A stretch of DNA of 64,000 nt from Microthrixaceae bacterium (lineage in GTDB: Bacteria; Actinomycetota; Acidimicrobiia; Acidimicrobiales; Microtrichaceae). Within the stretch, counting starts at the first letter, position 1. The number at the start of each line of letters is the position of its first letter. A model generated the notes under the pieces. The model was not told the DNA's origin. It did not search any database and saw only the letters and a program-made list of their open reading frames with translations. Of this stretch, positions 36,757 through 45,211 are shown piece after piece. The DNA lies in NCBI GenBank assembly GCA_023957995.1, contig JAMLGK010000015.1, positions 23,447-87,446 of the forward strand, written 5' to 3'. Made by a program: the position numbers and the translations under genes.

Positions 36757-36860
36757 GGTGCTGAATCCAAACCGACTCCGGCACGCCGGGTCCACCGGGT
36801 TTGCCTCAACGGGTCCGCGGCTGGGGCCGCGCGACTGGCCGTGCACGTCCCGACGCGTGG

Positions 36861-36874
36861 TAGAACACGTTCTC
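36861..36874. promoter_or_regulatory. KstR-like operator TAGAACACGTTCTC
   Basis: Matches TnnAACnnGTTnnA at seven of eight fixed positions; the AGAAC/GTTCT arms are perfect. It lies 30 nt before the acyl-CoA dehydrogenase start at 36904. The same 14-mer recurs at 39051. Confidence 0.6.
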
Positions 36875-36903
36875 GCGAGCGACCGAGGCCGACCAGGAGC
36901 GAC

Positions 36904-38118
36904 ATGGATTTCGACGAGAGTCCCGAGGACGCCGCGTTCCGCGCCGAGGCAGCAGCGTGGCTCGACGAGGTCCGCCACACGCCCGAGGCGGTCCAGGTCC
37001 GCCGGCGCCCCGGCGAGGACGACGCGGCCTTCGCAGAGCGTGCGCGACCTTGGCAGGCGTTGCTGGCCGAACATCGTTGGGCGGCGATCACCTGGCCCGA
37101 GGAGTTCGGAGGGCGTGCGGGAACCGGTTCACAGGCGGCCATCTTCAACGAGGAGGCCGCCGCCAGATCCCTTCCGACCAGCCCTTTCATCGTGGGTACC
37201 GGTATGGCGGGTCCCACGATCATCGCCCACGGAACCGAGGAGCAGAAGGCGCGCTACCTGCCTCCGATGCTGCGGGGCGAGCAGGTGTGGTGCCAGCTCT
37301 TCAGCGAGCCGGGAGCCGGGTCGGACCTCGCAGGCCTCTCCACGCGTGCAGTCCGCGATGGCGACGAATGGGTGATCGACGGGCAGAAGGTCTGGACCTC
37401 CGGCGCCCACTACTCCGACTACGGAATCCTGCTGGCTCGCACCGACCCCGACGTTCCGAAGCACCGGGGCATCACCTACTTCCTCATCGACATGCACCAG
37501 CCGGGCGTGGAGGTGAGGCCGCTTCGCCAGATCACGGGGGCATCGCACTTCAGTGAGGTGTTCCTCACCGGCGCCCGGGTGCCCCACGATGCGGTACTCG
37601 GAGAGGTCGGTGGAGGCTGGGCGGCGGCGATGACGACCCTCGGCAACGAGCGGACGTTCATGGGGGGCAACGGCGCAGGCCCCGGCCTGGCCGACCTCTT
37701 CGCGCTGGCCCGCAGCACCGGCGCCACGAAGGATCCGATCCTCCGCCAACACCTCGCCTCGGCCCACATCCGTGCGGAGGTCATGGGCTATCTGGGAATG
37801 CAGGTGCGGACCGCGGCGAGCAAGGGCCAACCACCGGGGCCGGGCGCCTCGGTGCTGAAGGTGATGGCCGCATGGAACTCCAAGTGCAACGCCGAACTGG
37901 CGCTCGCGATGCAAGGTCCAGCGGGCATGCTCGCCGATGCGAGCGCGCCCGAGGACGGACGCTGGCAGCAGAACTTCCTGTTCGTGCCCTCGCTGCGCAT
38001 CGCAGGCGGCAGCGACGAGATCCAACGGAACATCGTGGGCGAACGGGTGCTCGGCCTGCCGCCCGAACCCCGAACCGACAAGTCGGTCCCGTTCCGCGAC
38101 GTACCAACCGCTACCTGA
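36904..38118 (+). CDS. Acyl-CoA dehydrogenase
   Basis: A 404-residue FAD enzyme introducing the alpha-beta double bond in CoA esters. The FAD/substrate motif is VWCQLFSEPGAGSDLAGL, followed by WVIDGQKVWTSGAHYSDYG, and the end has RIAGGSDEIQRNIVGERVLGLP. It lacks the RxQFG FAD-contact motif found in homotetrameric enzymes. In actinobacterial steroid side-chain degradation, paired alpha2beta2 dehydrogenases share such motifs between subunits, so this chain may need a partner. AGGAG precedes the start at 36904. A KstR-like box is 30 nt upstream. Confidence 0.9.
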   Translation: MDFDESPEDAAFRAEAAAWLDEVRHTPEAVQVRRRPGEDDAAFAERARPWQALLAEHRWAAITWPEEFGGRAGTGSQAAIFNEEAAARSLPTSPFIVGTGMAGPTIIAHGTEEQKARYLPPMLRGEQVWCQLFSEPGAGSDLAGLSTRAVRDGDEWVIDGQKVWTSGAHYSDYGILLARTDPDVPKHRGITYFLIDMHQPGVEVRPLRQITGASHFSEVFLTGARVPHDAVLGEVGGGWAAAMTTLGNERTFMGGNGAGPGLADLFALARSTGATKDPILRQHLASAHIRAEVMGYLGMQVRTAASKGQPPGPGASVLKVMAAWNSKCNAELALAMQGPAGMLADASAPEDGRWQQNFLFVPSLRIAGGSDEIQRNIVGERVLGLPPEPRTDKSVPFRDVPTAT

Positions 38119-38141
38119 GGCGGCTACGGACCGATCCGCGC

Positions 38142-39041
38142 CTACGAACCGGTTCGATAGTCGCCGAAGGGTGCATCTCGTTCCTTCAGGGCGTTGGTGA
38201 GACCCTGTTCACGGGACTTGGTGATGAACTCCTCGAACGTGGCCGCCTTGGTACCCAACGCACAGAGTTCGGTGCCCTGACGTATCGCCGCGCGCATGCC
38301 CATCGCATCCATGGCGCGGTGAACGGTCCGCTTGTTGAGCGACACGATGTCGGTGGGGATGAGCGCGACCCGCTCTGCCACCGCCAGGACCTCGTCGTCG
38401 AGGTCGGCCTCATCGAAGGCCCTGTTGGCCCAGCCGAGCCTCACGGCCTCGTCGCCCGAGATCGAGTCACCGGTGACCATCATCTCCATGGCCGCTCGCA
38501 TCCCGAGCATCCAGGCGTGGAAGTGCATGTCGGGAACCCCGAAGCGCACGGCCGGATATCCCATCTTGGCGTCGTGGGCCACGTAGACCAGATCACAGCC
38601 GGTGGCGAGTTCGCTCCCGCCGGCTAGGCAGTAGCCGTGCACCTGGGCGATGACCGGCTTGGCCAGGTCCCAGATGCTCATCCAGGTCTCGGTCACGTGG
38701 CGCGGCCACTGACCCTCACCCTCGGCAGTGAAGTGCGGCATGTCGACGCCTTCGTTGGCACCTCCCAGGTCGTAGCCGGCCGAGAAGCAGGTCCCCGCCC
38801 CACGCACGATCGTGACCCTCACGTCGGGATCCTGATCAGCCCGTTGGAGGGCATCGATCAGCTCCGCGCGGAGTTGGTGGCTCAGCGCGTTCCGCTTGTC
38901 GGGTCGGTTGAGCGTGAGCCGGCGCACGTGAGGCGCCGGATCATCTGTCAGGAGCACTTCGGGTTTGGATCCGAGCGCTGGTTGGTTTCCCTGGGTGGAC
39001 GGGGTCTGGCCCGCCCCGTATCCGTCGCCGCTGCGAGTCAT
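38142..39041 (-). CDS. Enoyl-CoA hydratase/isomerase (crotonase family)
   Basis: A 299-residue crotonase-fold protein. The motifs are RLTLNRPDKRNALSHQLRAEL, the oxyanion region GAGTCFSAGYDLGG, and IAQVHGYCLAGGSELATGCDLVYVAHDAKMGYPAVRFG. The classic catalytic glutamates are not clearly in place, so hydration versus isomerisation or thioester hydrolysis is open. It is convergent with the acyl-CoA dehydrogenase and divergent from the double dehydrogenase, sharing the KstR-like box at 39051-39064, 10 nt before its ATG. Confidence 0.88.
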   Translation of the reverse strand: MTRSGDGYGAGQTPSTQGNQPALGSKPEVLLTDDPAPHVRRLTLNRPDKRNALSHQLRAELIDALQRADQDPDVRVTIVRGAGTCFSAGYDLGGANEGVDMPHFTAEGEGQWPRHVTETWMSIWDLAKPVIAQVHGYCLAGGSELATGCDLVYVAHDAKMGYPAVRFGVPDMHFHAWMLGMRAAMEMMVTGDSISGDEAVRLGWANRAFDEADLDDEVLAVAERVALIPTDIVSLNKRTVHRAMDAMGMRAAIRQGTELCALGTKAATFEEFITKSREQGLTNALKERDAPFGDYRTGS

Positions 39042-39050
39042 GGGCCCAAG

Positions 39051-39064
39051 TAGAACACGTTCTC
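39051..39064. promoter_or_regulatory. KstR-like operator TAGAACACGTTCTC in divergent promoter
   Basis: Identical to the box at 36861 and seven of eight to the KstR consensus. It sits between the divergent enoyl-CoA hydratase (39041) and double acyl-CoA dehydrogenase (39123) genes and could control both. Confidence 0.6.
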
Positions 39065-39122
39065 GCACGGAACGTCGAGCCTGCCCTACCATCGGCGCGC
39101 CACCAACGAGCGAGGATCCCTC

Positions 39123-41276
39123 ATGTCGATCGCCATCACCGATGACCACAGAGCCCTAGCGGAGACGGCTGCGAGTTTCCTGGAGAATCGCGACGCCATC
39201 GGCAGCGCCCGGGAGCTGCTCGAGTCCTCCGATGAGGCCCTGCCTGCGCTGTGGGACGAACTGGTGTCGCTGGGTTGGCTCGGACTGCACCTGCCCGAAC
39301 AGTACGGAGGTTCGGGGTTCGGACTCGAAGAACTCGTGATCGTCGTCGAGGAGTGCGGCCGTACGGTGACTCCCGGTCCTCTGGTGCCGACGGTCATCGC
39401 CAGCGCCGTGCTGAACGCCTTTGCCGACGATGAGACCAAGGCCCGACTTCTGCCGGGACTCGCCGATGGATCCATCACCGCTGGGGTGGGGCTGGCCGGT
39501 GATCTGAGCATCGCTGATGGCACCGCATCGGGTGCGGCAGGCACGGTTCTCGGCGGCGGACAGGCAGAGATCCTCCTTGTCGGAGCGGGCGACGACGTGG
39601 TCGTGGTGCAGATGGGCGACGGGGTTTCGGTGCAGAGCCCACCCAACCTGGATCCGACCAGACGGTCGGCACGGGTGACCCTCGACGGCGCACCCGTCAC
39701 CGTGCTGGAGGGTGGTCGCCAGGTGCTGACCGACCTGGCAAGGCTGATCCTGTCGGCCGAGGCGGTGGGACTCGCGGGCGCCTGCACCGACAGCGCGGCG
39801 GCCTATGCCAAGGAGCGCGTCCAGTTCGGTCGGGTGATCGGCACCTTCCAGGCCGTGAAGCACCACTGCGCCAACATGGCCGTCGCCAGCGAACTCGCCA
39901 CCTCTGCTGTGTGGGATGCAGCAAAGGCCGCTGCCACCGGCGGGGACCAGCTGAGCTTCACCGCTGCGGTGGCCGCGACGCTCGCCGCGCCGGCCGCAGA
40001 CCTCTGCGCGAACCTGAACACCCAGGTCCACGGTGGGATCGCCATCACCTGGGAACACGATGCACACCTCTACATGCGGCGTGCCACAACCCTGTTGGGC
40101 TACCTCCGCCCCGACGTAGCGGCAGCCGACCTCGTCGAGTTGAGCCGCAGGGGCGTCGCCCGCGGCAAACAGGTCGAACTCCCCGCCGAGGCGGAACCGA
40201 TCCGCGAGGAGGTGCGTGCGTTCGCCGAGTCGATCAAGGAGCTCCCGGCCGAGGAGCAGCGCTCACGACTCATCGAGACCGGCTACGTGATGCCCCACTG
40301 GCCGAAGCCCTACGGTCGCGAGGCCGGAGCGATCGAACAGCTCGTGATCGAACAGGAATTCGGCCGCGCCGGGGTGAAGCGACCCAGCTACGGCATCACC
40401 GCCTGGAACATCCTCACGATCATCCAGCACGCCACCGAGGACCAGGCAGCCAGGTGGGTGCTTCCGGCGCTCAACCAGGAAGTGATCTGGTGCCAGCTCT
40501 TCAGCGAACCCGACGCCGGTTCTGATGCAGCCGGTGTCAAGACCAGGGCCACGCGGGTCGATGGCGGGTGGTTGGTCAACGGCCAGAAGGTGTGGACCTC
40601 CGATGCACACCTGTCCTCGTTCGGATTCGCGACCGTGCGCACCAACCCCGATGTTCCCAAGCACCAGGGAATCACCACGATGGTGATCGACATGCACGCC
40701 GAGGGAGTGGAGGTGCGACCGCTCAAACAGACCACGGGGCAGTCGGACTTCAACGAGGTGTTCTTCGACGACGTGTTCGTACCCGACGACGACGTGGTGG
40801 GGCCCGTCGATGGCGGCTGGACGGTGGCACGGGCCACGCTCGGCAACGAGAGCGTGAGCATCGGTGGCGGCGGCGATGCCATGTCGTACCCACCAGCGGC
40901 CCTGGTTCCGCCCTTCGATGCCCATCCGGATCGCGTCGATGGCGGAGCACCGCGCATCGGGCGCTACCTCGCGCTGCACCAGGCGATGGGTCTGCTCAAC
41001 CTGCGTGCGGCCAACCGGGCTGTGGCCGGCACCGAGCCCGGACCCGAAGGAGCGATGACCAAACTGGTGCTCTCCGAGCTGGGCCACGAGGCCGCCGCAC
41101 TGCTCACGCAGCTGAACGGCCCCGATGGCGCCTTCGTCGACGGTGACGGGGCCATCAGCTACGCGTTGCTGATGATGCACCGCGGCATCTCGATCGCGGG
41201 CGGAACCTCGGAGATCAAGCGCAACCAGATCGGCGAGAGGATCCTCGGCCTGCCGCGTGACCCGCTGATCAAGTAG
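39123..41276 (+). CDS. Double acyl-CoA dehydrogenase fusion
   Basis: A 717-residue protein made of two acyl-CoA dehydrogenase halves. The first (about 1-340) keeps the FAD-contact helix ERVQFGRVIGTFQAVKHHCANM and NTQVHGGIAITWEHDAHLYMRRA but has a shrunken middle domain without the CQLFSEPxAGSD motif. The second (about 355-717) has WCQLFSEPDAGSDAAGVKT and IAGGTSEIKRNQIGERILGLP but lacks RxQFG. The halves are complementary, as in the alpha2beta2 FadE pairs of cholesterol catabolism, here joined covalently. GAGGA precedes ATG 39123. The 3' end overlaps the convergent sigma gene by eight bases. Confidence 0.88.
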   Translation: MSIAITDDHRALAETAASFLENRDAIGSARELLESSDEALPALWDELVSLGWLGLHLPEQYGGSGFGLEELVIVVEECGRTVTPGPLVPTVIASAVLNAFADDETKARLLPGLADGSITAGVGLAGDLSIADGTASGAAGTVLGGGQAEILLVGAGDDVVVVQMGDGVSVQSPPNLDPTRRSARVTLDGAPVTVLEGGRQVLTDLARLILSAEAVGLAGACTDSAAAYAKERVQFGRVIGTFQAVKHHCANMAVASELATSAVWDAAKAAATGGDQLSFTAAVAATLAAPAADLCANLNTQVHGGIAITWEHDAHLYMRRATTLLGYLRPDVAAADLVELSRRGVARGKQVELPAEAEPIREEVRAFAESIKELPAEEQRSRLIETGYVMPHWPKPYGREAGAIEQLVIEQEFGRAGVKRPSYGITAWNILTIIQHATEDQAARWVLPALNQEVIWCQLFSEPDAGSDAAGVKTRATRVDGGWLVNGQKVWTSDAHLSSFGFATVRTNPDVPKHQGITTMVIDMHAEGVEVRPLKQTTGQSDFNEVFFDDVFVPDDDVVGPVDGGWTVARATLGNESVSIGGGGDAMSYPPAALVPPFDAHPDRVDGGAPRIGRYLALHQAMGLLNLRAANRAVAGTEPGPEGAMTKLVLSELGHEAAALLTQLNGPDGAFVDGDGAISYALLMMHRGISIAGGTSEIKRNQIGERILGLPRDPLIK

Positions 41277-42276
41277 CCGCCATCCCCTCCGGCAGGTGGT
41301 CGGGGAATCCGAAGCGCCCGAAGGACTCCCCTGTTTCGAGGAACGCGTGCACCTGCGCTATCCGCTCACCGCGGAACTCGACCACCTGGAGCGCCCACGG
41401 TGAGTGTCCACCTGCGGGGTCGGGGCGGTACTGGGCGAACGCGGGGCACCCGTTGGCCCGACCGGCCAGCAGCCTCGATCCCTCGCAACCGGCTCCCGGA
41501 CCCGCGTACCAGGTGAGGACGTCGTCGCGACCCTGCAACCACATGGCGTACGGCGGCATCGTCTGGATCACGTCCTCGTGCATGAGTGCGGCGAGGCGGT
41601 CCATGTCGTAGGCCTCGAACGCAGCCAGGTAGCGCTCAGCGGCCTCGGACTGCGCGTCGGTGAGCGCTTCGACCGCATCCGGACCAGAACTGGTTGCCAT
41701 CGTCGCCCGTGCCCGCTGCAGGGAGCTGTTGACCGAGGCCACCGAGGTCTCGAGAAGCTCGGCCGCCTCGGCTGCACTCCAGGAGAGGACCTCGCAGAGC
41801 ACCAGTGCGGCGCGCTGGCGCGCCGGCAGCGCCTGGAGGGCCGCGATGAAGGCGAGGCGGAGCGTCTCGCGCACCTCGGCGACCTGCTCGGGCGACGCCC
41901 CGAGGTCGATCACCTTCGAGTCGGCGACGGGGGTCACCCAGGAACCCTCGACGAGGACGTCGTCCAGGTGGACCGGGTCGGGGGTGCGGGCGGGACCCAT
42001 GTCGATCGGACGTGCGCGCCGCTGGGGACTGCGCACCATGTCCGTGCAGACGTTGCGTGCGATGCGGAACAACCACGTCTTCACGCTGCTGCGACCCTCG
42101 AAGCCCTCCGCCGCGCGCCACGCCTTGATGAAGGTCTCCTGCACGGCGTCGTCCGCCTCGGAACCGGATCCGAGCATCCGGTAGCAGAACCCGGTCAGGT
42201 CGCGCCGGTACGGCTCGAGCTGCTCCGCTGTCAACACGGCGCTCGGTGGCGCCTCAGGCGTCGTCACGGCCGACAT
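41269..42276 (-). CDS. ECF sigma factor with SnoaL-like C-terminal domain
   Basis: A 335-residue extracytoplasmic-function sigma factor. Region 2 is LTGFCYRMLGSGSEADDAVQETFIKAWRAAEGFEGRSSVKTWLFRIARNVCTD; region 4 is LPARQRAALVLCEVLSWSAAEAAELLETSVASVNSSLQRARATM. Residues about 205-335 form a SnoaL/NTF2-like domain (YLAAFEAYDMDRLAALMHEDV), as in the SigG/ECF41-type groups, where this domain senses a signal and replaces a classical anti-sigma factor. The ATG at 42276 lies inside the STAS gene end, so translation is coupled. It is last in a five-gene operon. Confidence 0.88.
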   Translation of the reverse strand: MSAVTTPEAPPSAVLTAEQLEPYRRDLTGFCYRMLGSGSEADDAVQETFIKAWRAAEGFEGRSSVKTWLFRIARNVCTDMVRSPQRRARPIDMGPARTPDPVHLDDVLVEGSWVTPVADSKVIDLGASPEQVAEVRETLRLAFIAALQALPARQRAALVLCEVLSWSAAEAAELLETSVASVNSSLQRARATMATSSGPDAVEALTDAQSEAAERYLAAFEAYDMDRLAALMHEDVIQTMPPYAMWLQGRDDVLTWYAGPGAGCEGSRLLAGRANGCPAFAQYRPDPAGGHSPWALQVVEFRGERIAQVHAFLETGESFGRFGFPDHLPEGMAAT

Positions 42277-42469
42277 CGTATTGCCCTGCGGACAGCACGT
42301 CGCCGACGCCGGTGAGGGCCACGAGCTCCTGCAGCTCGCCGGGCACCGACTCGATCGCCACCCGGCAGCCCGTCCGCCGTGCCAGCAGCACCAGCCGGCA
42401 CAACTCGCCCACATGCGCGAGGTCGACCCGCGACCCCGCGGCGGTTGCGCTGGGCAGGGGCCAACCCAC
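42254..42469 (-). CDS. Short STAS-domain-like (anti-sigma antagonist) protein
   Basis: A 71-residue protein: DLAHVGELCRLVLLARRTGCRVAIESVPGELQELVALTGVGDVL reads like the second half of a STAS/SpoIIAA domain, with the final helix and strand. The N-terminal half of a full STAS domain is missing, and no phosphorylatable serine is visible at its usual place. The GTG start at 42469 is provisional. It overlaps the sigma factor start by 23 bp, and STAS-like partners beside such sigma genes are known. It might modulate the sigma factor. Confidence 0.5.
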   Translation of the reverse strand: MGWPLPSATAAGSRVDLAHVGELCRLVLLARRTGCRVAIESVPGELQELVALTGVGDVLSAGQYDVGRDDA

Positions 42470-42471
42470 GC

Positions 42472-42945
42472 CTAGGCACCGTCAGCCGCTTCGCGGATCG
42501 CCGCCACGTCCAGCTTCACCATCTCGGTGATGGCCGCCATGACACGGTCCGCGCGTTCCGGATCGTTCGGGGACAGGAGCTCTTCGATCCCGGCGGGCAC
42601 GACCTGCCACGACACGCCGTAGCGGTCCTTGAGCCAGCCGCACTGCTGGATCGCACCGCCTTCTCCGAGCCGCTCCCAGTAATGGTCGATCTCCGCCTGG
42701 TCCTCGCAGTCGATCTGGAACGACACCGCCTCGCTGAAGGCGAACATCGGACCGCCGTTGATGCCCACGAAGCGCTGTCCGTCGAGTTGGAACTCGACGG
42801 TCATGGGCGACCCGGTCTCGCCCCTTCCCGATTCGGTGTAGGGCGTCACCCGGGTGACCGACGAGTTGGGGAAGACCCCGCACCAGAACTCAGCTGCCTC
42901 GAGGGCGCAGCCGTCGAACCACAGGTTGGGGACGATCGCCGGCAT
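42472..42945 (-). CDS. VOC-family (PhnB/3-demethylubiquinone methyltransferase-like) protein
   Basis: A 157-residue glyoxalase-fold protein: NLWFDGCALEAAEFWCGVFPNSSVTRVTPY, then WERLGEGGAIQQCGWLKDRYGVSWQVVP. This is the PhnB-like group once annotated as 3-demethylubiquinone methyltransferase. Function unknown; relatives commonly accompany SnoaL-type ECF sigma factors. The start is the ATG at 42945, two bases after the preceding gene's stop. Confidence 0.85.
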   Translation of the reverse strand: MPAIVPNLWFDGCALEAAEFWCGVFPNSSVTRVTPYTESGRGETGSPMTVEFQLDGQRFVGINGGPMFAFSEAVSFQIDCEDQAEIDHYWERLGEGGAIQQCGWLKDRYGVSWQVVPAGIEELLSPNDPERADRVMAAITEMVKLDVAAIREAADGA

Positions 42946-42947
42946 GC

Positions 42948-43571
42948 TCAGGCCGTCTGTTCGGGCGCCGGCGGGGTGGCGCCGGGACGGTAGACACAAC
43001 AGAGCACGCCGGTCGAAGCTGTCCTGGCACCCACGAGTTCCAGCGGTCGCTTCTCACCGTCGTCAGGGAAGATGCCCTTGCCACCGCCGAGGAGCACGGG
43101 CTCGATCATGATCCGGTACTCGTCGACGAGGCCGGCAGCCACCAACGACGTGCTCAGCATCGATGAACCCATGATGGCGAGCACACCGTCGCGTTCCTCC
43201 TTCAGCCGCTCGATGGCTCCGAGCGGATCGGATCCGTGGAGCAGCGTCGAGTTGTTCCACGACATGTCATCGTCGGTGAGGGTGCTCGACACCACGTACT
43301 TGTCGATCGAGTTCATCTGTGCGGCGAAGGGATCGCCATCGGATTCACGGTCGGGCCAGGCGGCCGCCATGACCCCCCAGGTCCGCCGCCCGAACAGCAG
43401 CGCGTCGGCCTCCCCGAAGCCCTCACCCACGAATCCGCCCACCACCTCGGGGTCGAAGTAGGGCATCGACCAACCACCGTGGGCGAAGCCGCCGTCGGTG
43501 TCCTCCTCGGGCCCACCGGGGGCCTGCACCACGCCGTCGAGACTCATGAACTGCGAGATGACCAGGCGCAT
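42948..43571 (-). CDS. RibD C-terminal/dihydrofolate reductase-like protein
   Basis: A 207-residue reductase-fold protein: MRLVISQFMSLDGVVQAPGGPEED at the start, ALLFGRRTWGVMAAAWP, and GVLAIMGSSMLSTSLVAAGLVDEYRIMIEPVLLGGGKGIF at the end. This RibD_C/YyaP type binds NADPH-like ligands; its reaction is not established. It belongs to the sigma operon, overlapping the preceding VOC gene by one base (TGATG). Confidence 0.87.
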   Translation of the reverse strand: MRLVISQFMSLDGVVQAPGGPEEDTDGGFAHGGWSMPYFDPEVVGGFVGEGFGEADALLFGRRTWGVMAAAWPDRESDGDPFAAQMNSIDKYVVSSTLTDDDMSWNNSTLLHGSDPLGAIERLKEERDGVLAIMGSSMLSTSLVAAGLVDEYRIMIEPVLLGGGKGIFPDDGEKRPLELVGARTASTGVLCCVYRPGATPPAPEQTA

Positions 43572-43999
43572 CAGGACGCCCCGTCCCCGGCCGGCTCGAC
43601 ATCGACCATCCAGGACGTGCCGAAGCGGTCCACGCACATTCCGAAGTTGGGCGACCAGAACGTCGCACCCATCGCCATCGAGACCTCGCCGTCCTCTGCC
43701 AGCTCGCCGAACACCCGGGTTGCCTCGTCCGGGTCGGTGTAGGTGACGCTGACCGCAACTCCCTTGACGCCCGATCCGTCCCCCGTCGGATCGTCCGATG
43801 CCATCAGCACCGCCCCGTCGGGCAGGGTCAGCGCAGCGTGGATGATCATGTCGGGGTTGGCCGGCCCGGGGGGCGGTTCCTCACCCTCGGGCATCTCGGC
43901 CGCGGTCATGAGTTCGAGCTCGCCGCCGAGCACCTCCTGGTAGCGCGTCATGGCTTCCCGGCAGGTGCCGGTGAAGAATATGTACGGAGTGATTGCCAT
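43571..43999 (-). CDS. VOC-family (PhnB-like) protein
   Basis: A 142-residue glyoxalase-fold protein: YIFFTGTCREAMTRYQEVLGGELELMTAAEMP, later GATFWSPNFGMCVDRFGTSWMVDVEP. It is a second PhnB-like paralogue, first in the operon VOC-RibD-VOC-STAS-sigma. A GAGGAGG ribosome site precedes the ATG at 43999. It may be under the control of the sigma factor it precedes, as is common for these clusters; this is inferred. Confidence 0.85.
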   Translation of the reverse strand: MAITPYIFFTGTCREAMTRYQEVLGGELELMTAAEMPEGEEPPPGPANPDMIIHAALTLPDGAVLMASDDPTGDGSGVKGVAVSVTYTDPDEATRVFGELAEDGEVSMAMGATFWSPNFGMCVDRFGTSWMVDVEPAGDGAS

Positions 44000-44163
44000 G
44001 GTTGTCCTCCTCGGACATCTGTCGGCCCCGTTCGGGGGATCTGTTGGGTGGACGGGACCCGTTGGACGAAATCATCGGTGGTCGCGAGGATTCTTGCCCG
44101 GGCGGGCGACGACCGCGGCGAAGCCGCCATGAACACTGTTAACCTGACTCGGTCACAACGGGG

Positions 44164-45132
44164 GTGGTCGTGAGGTCAGGTGCACCGGTTCGGATCAGGG
44201 GTCTCGCAGCGGTTTACATCGCGCTGGCGGCGTTCGCGATCGGTTGCGGTGGAGGTGGGACCGCAGGTGGATCCGACACGTCGGACGAGGATGCGGCCAC
44301 CACGAGCGCCCCGCAACCGCGCGAGAGGCTGCCGGAGACCGTCCAGACGCTCGGTATCGATGCAACCGAGTACGCCTTCGAGATCGACCCTGACGAGCTG
44401 GAGGGCCTCGAGGCCGGGTGGACACGACTCGAGTTCGACAACGTCGGCCAGGAACCGCACCAGGTGATGTTCGCCCGCATCAAGGACGGCGTCGACATGG
44501 CCGAACTGGCTGCGGCCGGGGCCAACGATTCGAGCGGTGCCGGCGCCATCGAGTTCGTCGACATGATCGGCGGTGTGAGCTACATCGGGCCCGGCCAGCA
44601 GACCACGGCCCTGGTCGATCTCACGGAGGGTCCCGTGCTGGCGATGTGCTACGTACCGGACCGCAACGGCGTCGCCCACGCGCTCCTGGGAATGAGCACG
44701 ACGCTCACGGTCGCCGGAGGCTCCGCTTCTCCGGACCCAGCAGGCGCCGACGGCGCGGGCTAGGAGGTCCTGGGCACCTTCGAACTGGCCGAGGACGGAT
44801 ACCAGGTACCCGATCCTCTCGATGCGGGTTGGTACAAGGTCGAGAACACCGACACCGCGCTGCACGAACTCTCCCTGTTGGAGTTGGGGGCAACGGTGGA
44901 TGAAGCCGAAGCAGGGTTGTTGGTCGAGGACCTGGCCGCCAACCGCACGCCTGAGGTCGAGCTCGAAGCCGTAGGCGGGATGGGCGCTATCTCGCCCGGA
45001 TTCGAGGGGTACCTCCACCTCGACCTCGAGGACGGTGACTACCTCGCGGTCGACTTCATGCCGGATCCGGGAGAGCCCCGGCCCCACATGCTCGACGGAT
45101 ACTGGGCCCTGTTCAGCACCGGCGACGCCTGA
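44164..45132 (+). pseudogene. Two-domain cupredoxin-like lipoprotein interrupted by in-frame TAG
   Basis: One reading frame of 323 codons, broken by TAG at 44761-44763 (codon 200). Residues 1-28 form a lipoprotein signal (FAIGC, Cys28). Domain 1 (about 62-185) has a type 1 copper set: His99 (EPHQV), Cys162 (MCYVPD), His172 and Met177 (AHALLGM). Domain 2, after the TAG, repeats the fold with LHELSLLELG and PHMLDGYW but has lost the cysteine. The TAG falls in the linker and could be GAG changed by one base. It overlaps AGGAGGT (44762-44768), so re-initiation is possible though no good start follows. GTG 44170 is an alternative start. Domain 1 alone may still work. Confidence 0.72.
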
Positions 45133-45198
45133 GGAGCCCCTTGACGGGATCGACGCGAAATCGTCCGATCGGACGATCCGCAGCAACCGGGCGTTCCC

Positions 45199-45204
45199 TA
45201 CGCT
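45199..45204 (+). promoter_or_regulatory. TACGCT -10 box of a leaderless promoter
   Basis: TACGCT lies exactly 7 nt before the GTG at 45212; no Shine-Dalgarno is seen. Confidence 0.55.
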
Positions 45205-45211
45205 TGGAGCG

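Noticed and set aside
44129..44173. A 14-codon leader frame ending in a GTGA overlap with GTG 44170
   Set aside because: It lacks a ribosome site and any attenuator-like codon run; too short to support.
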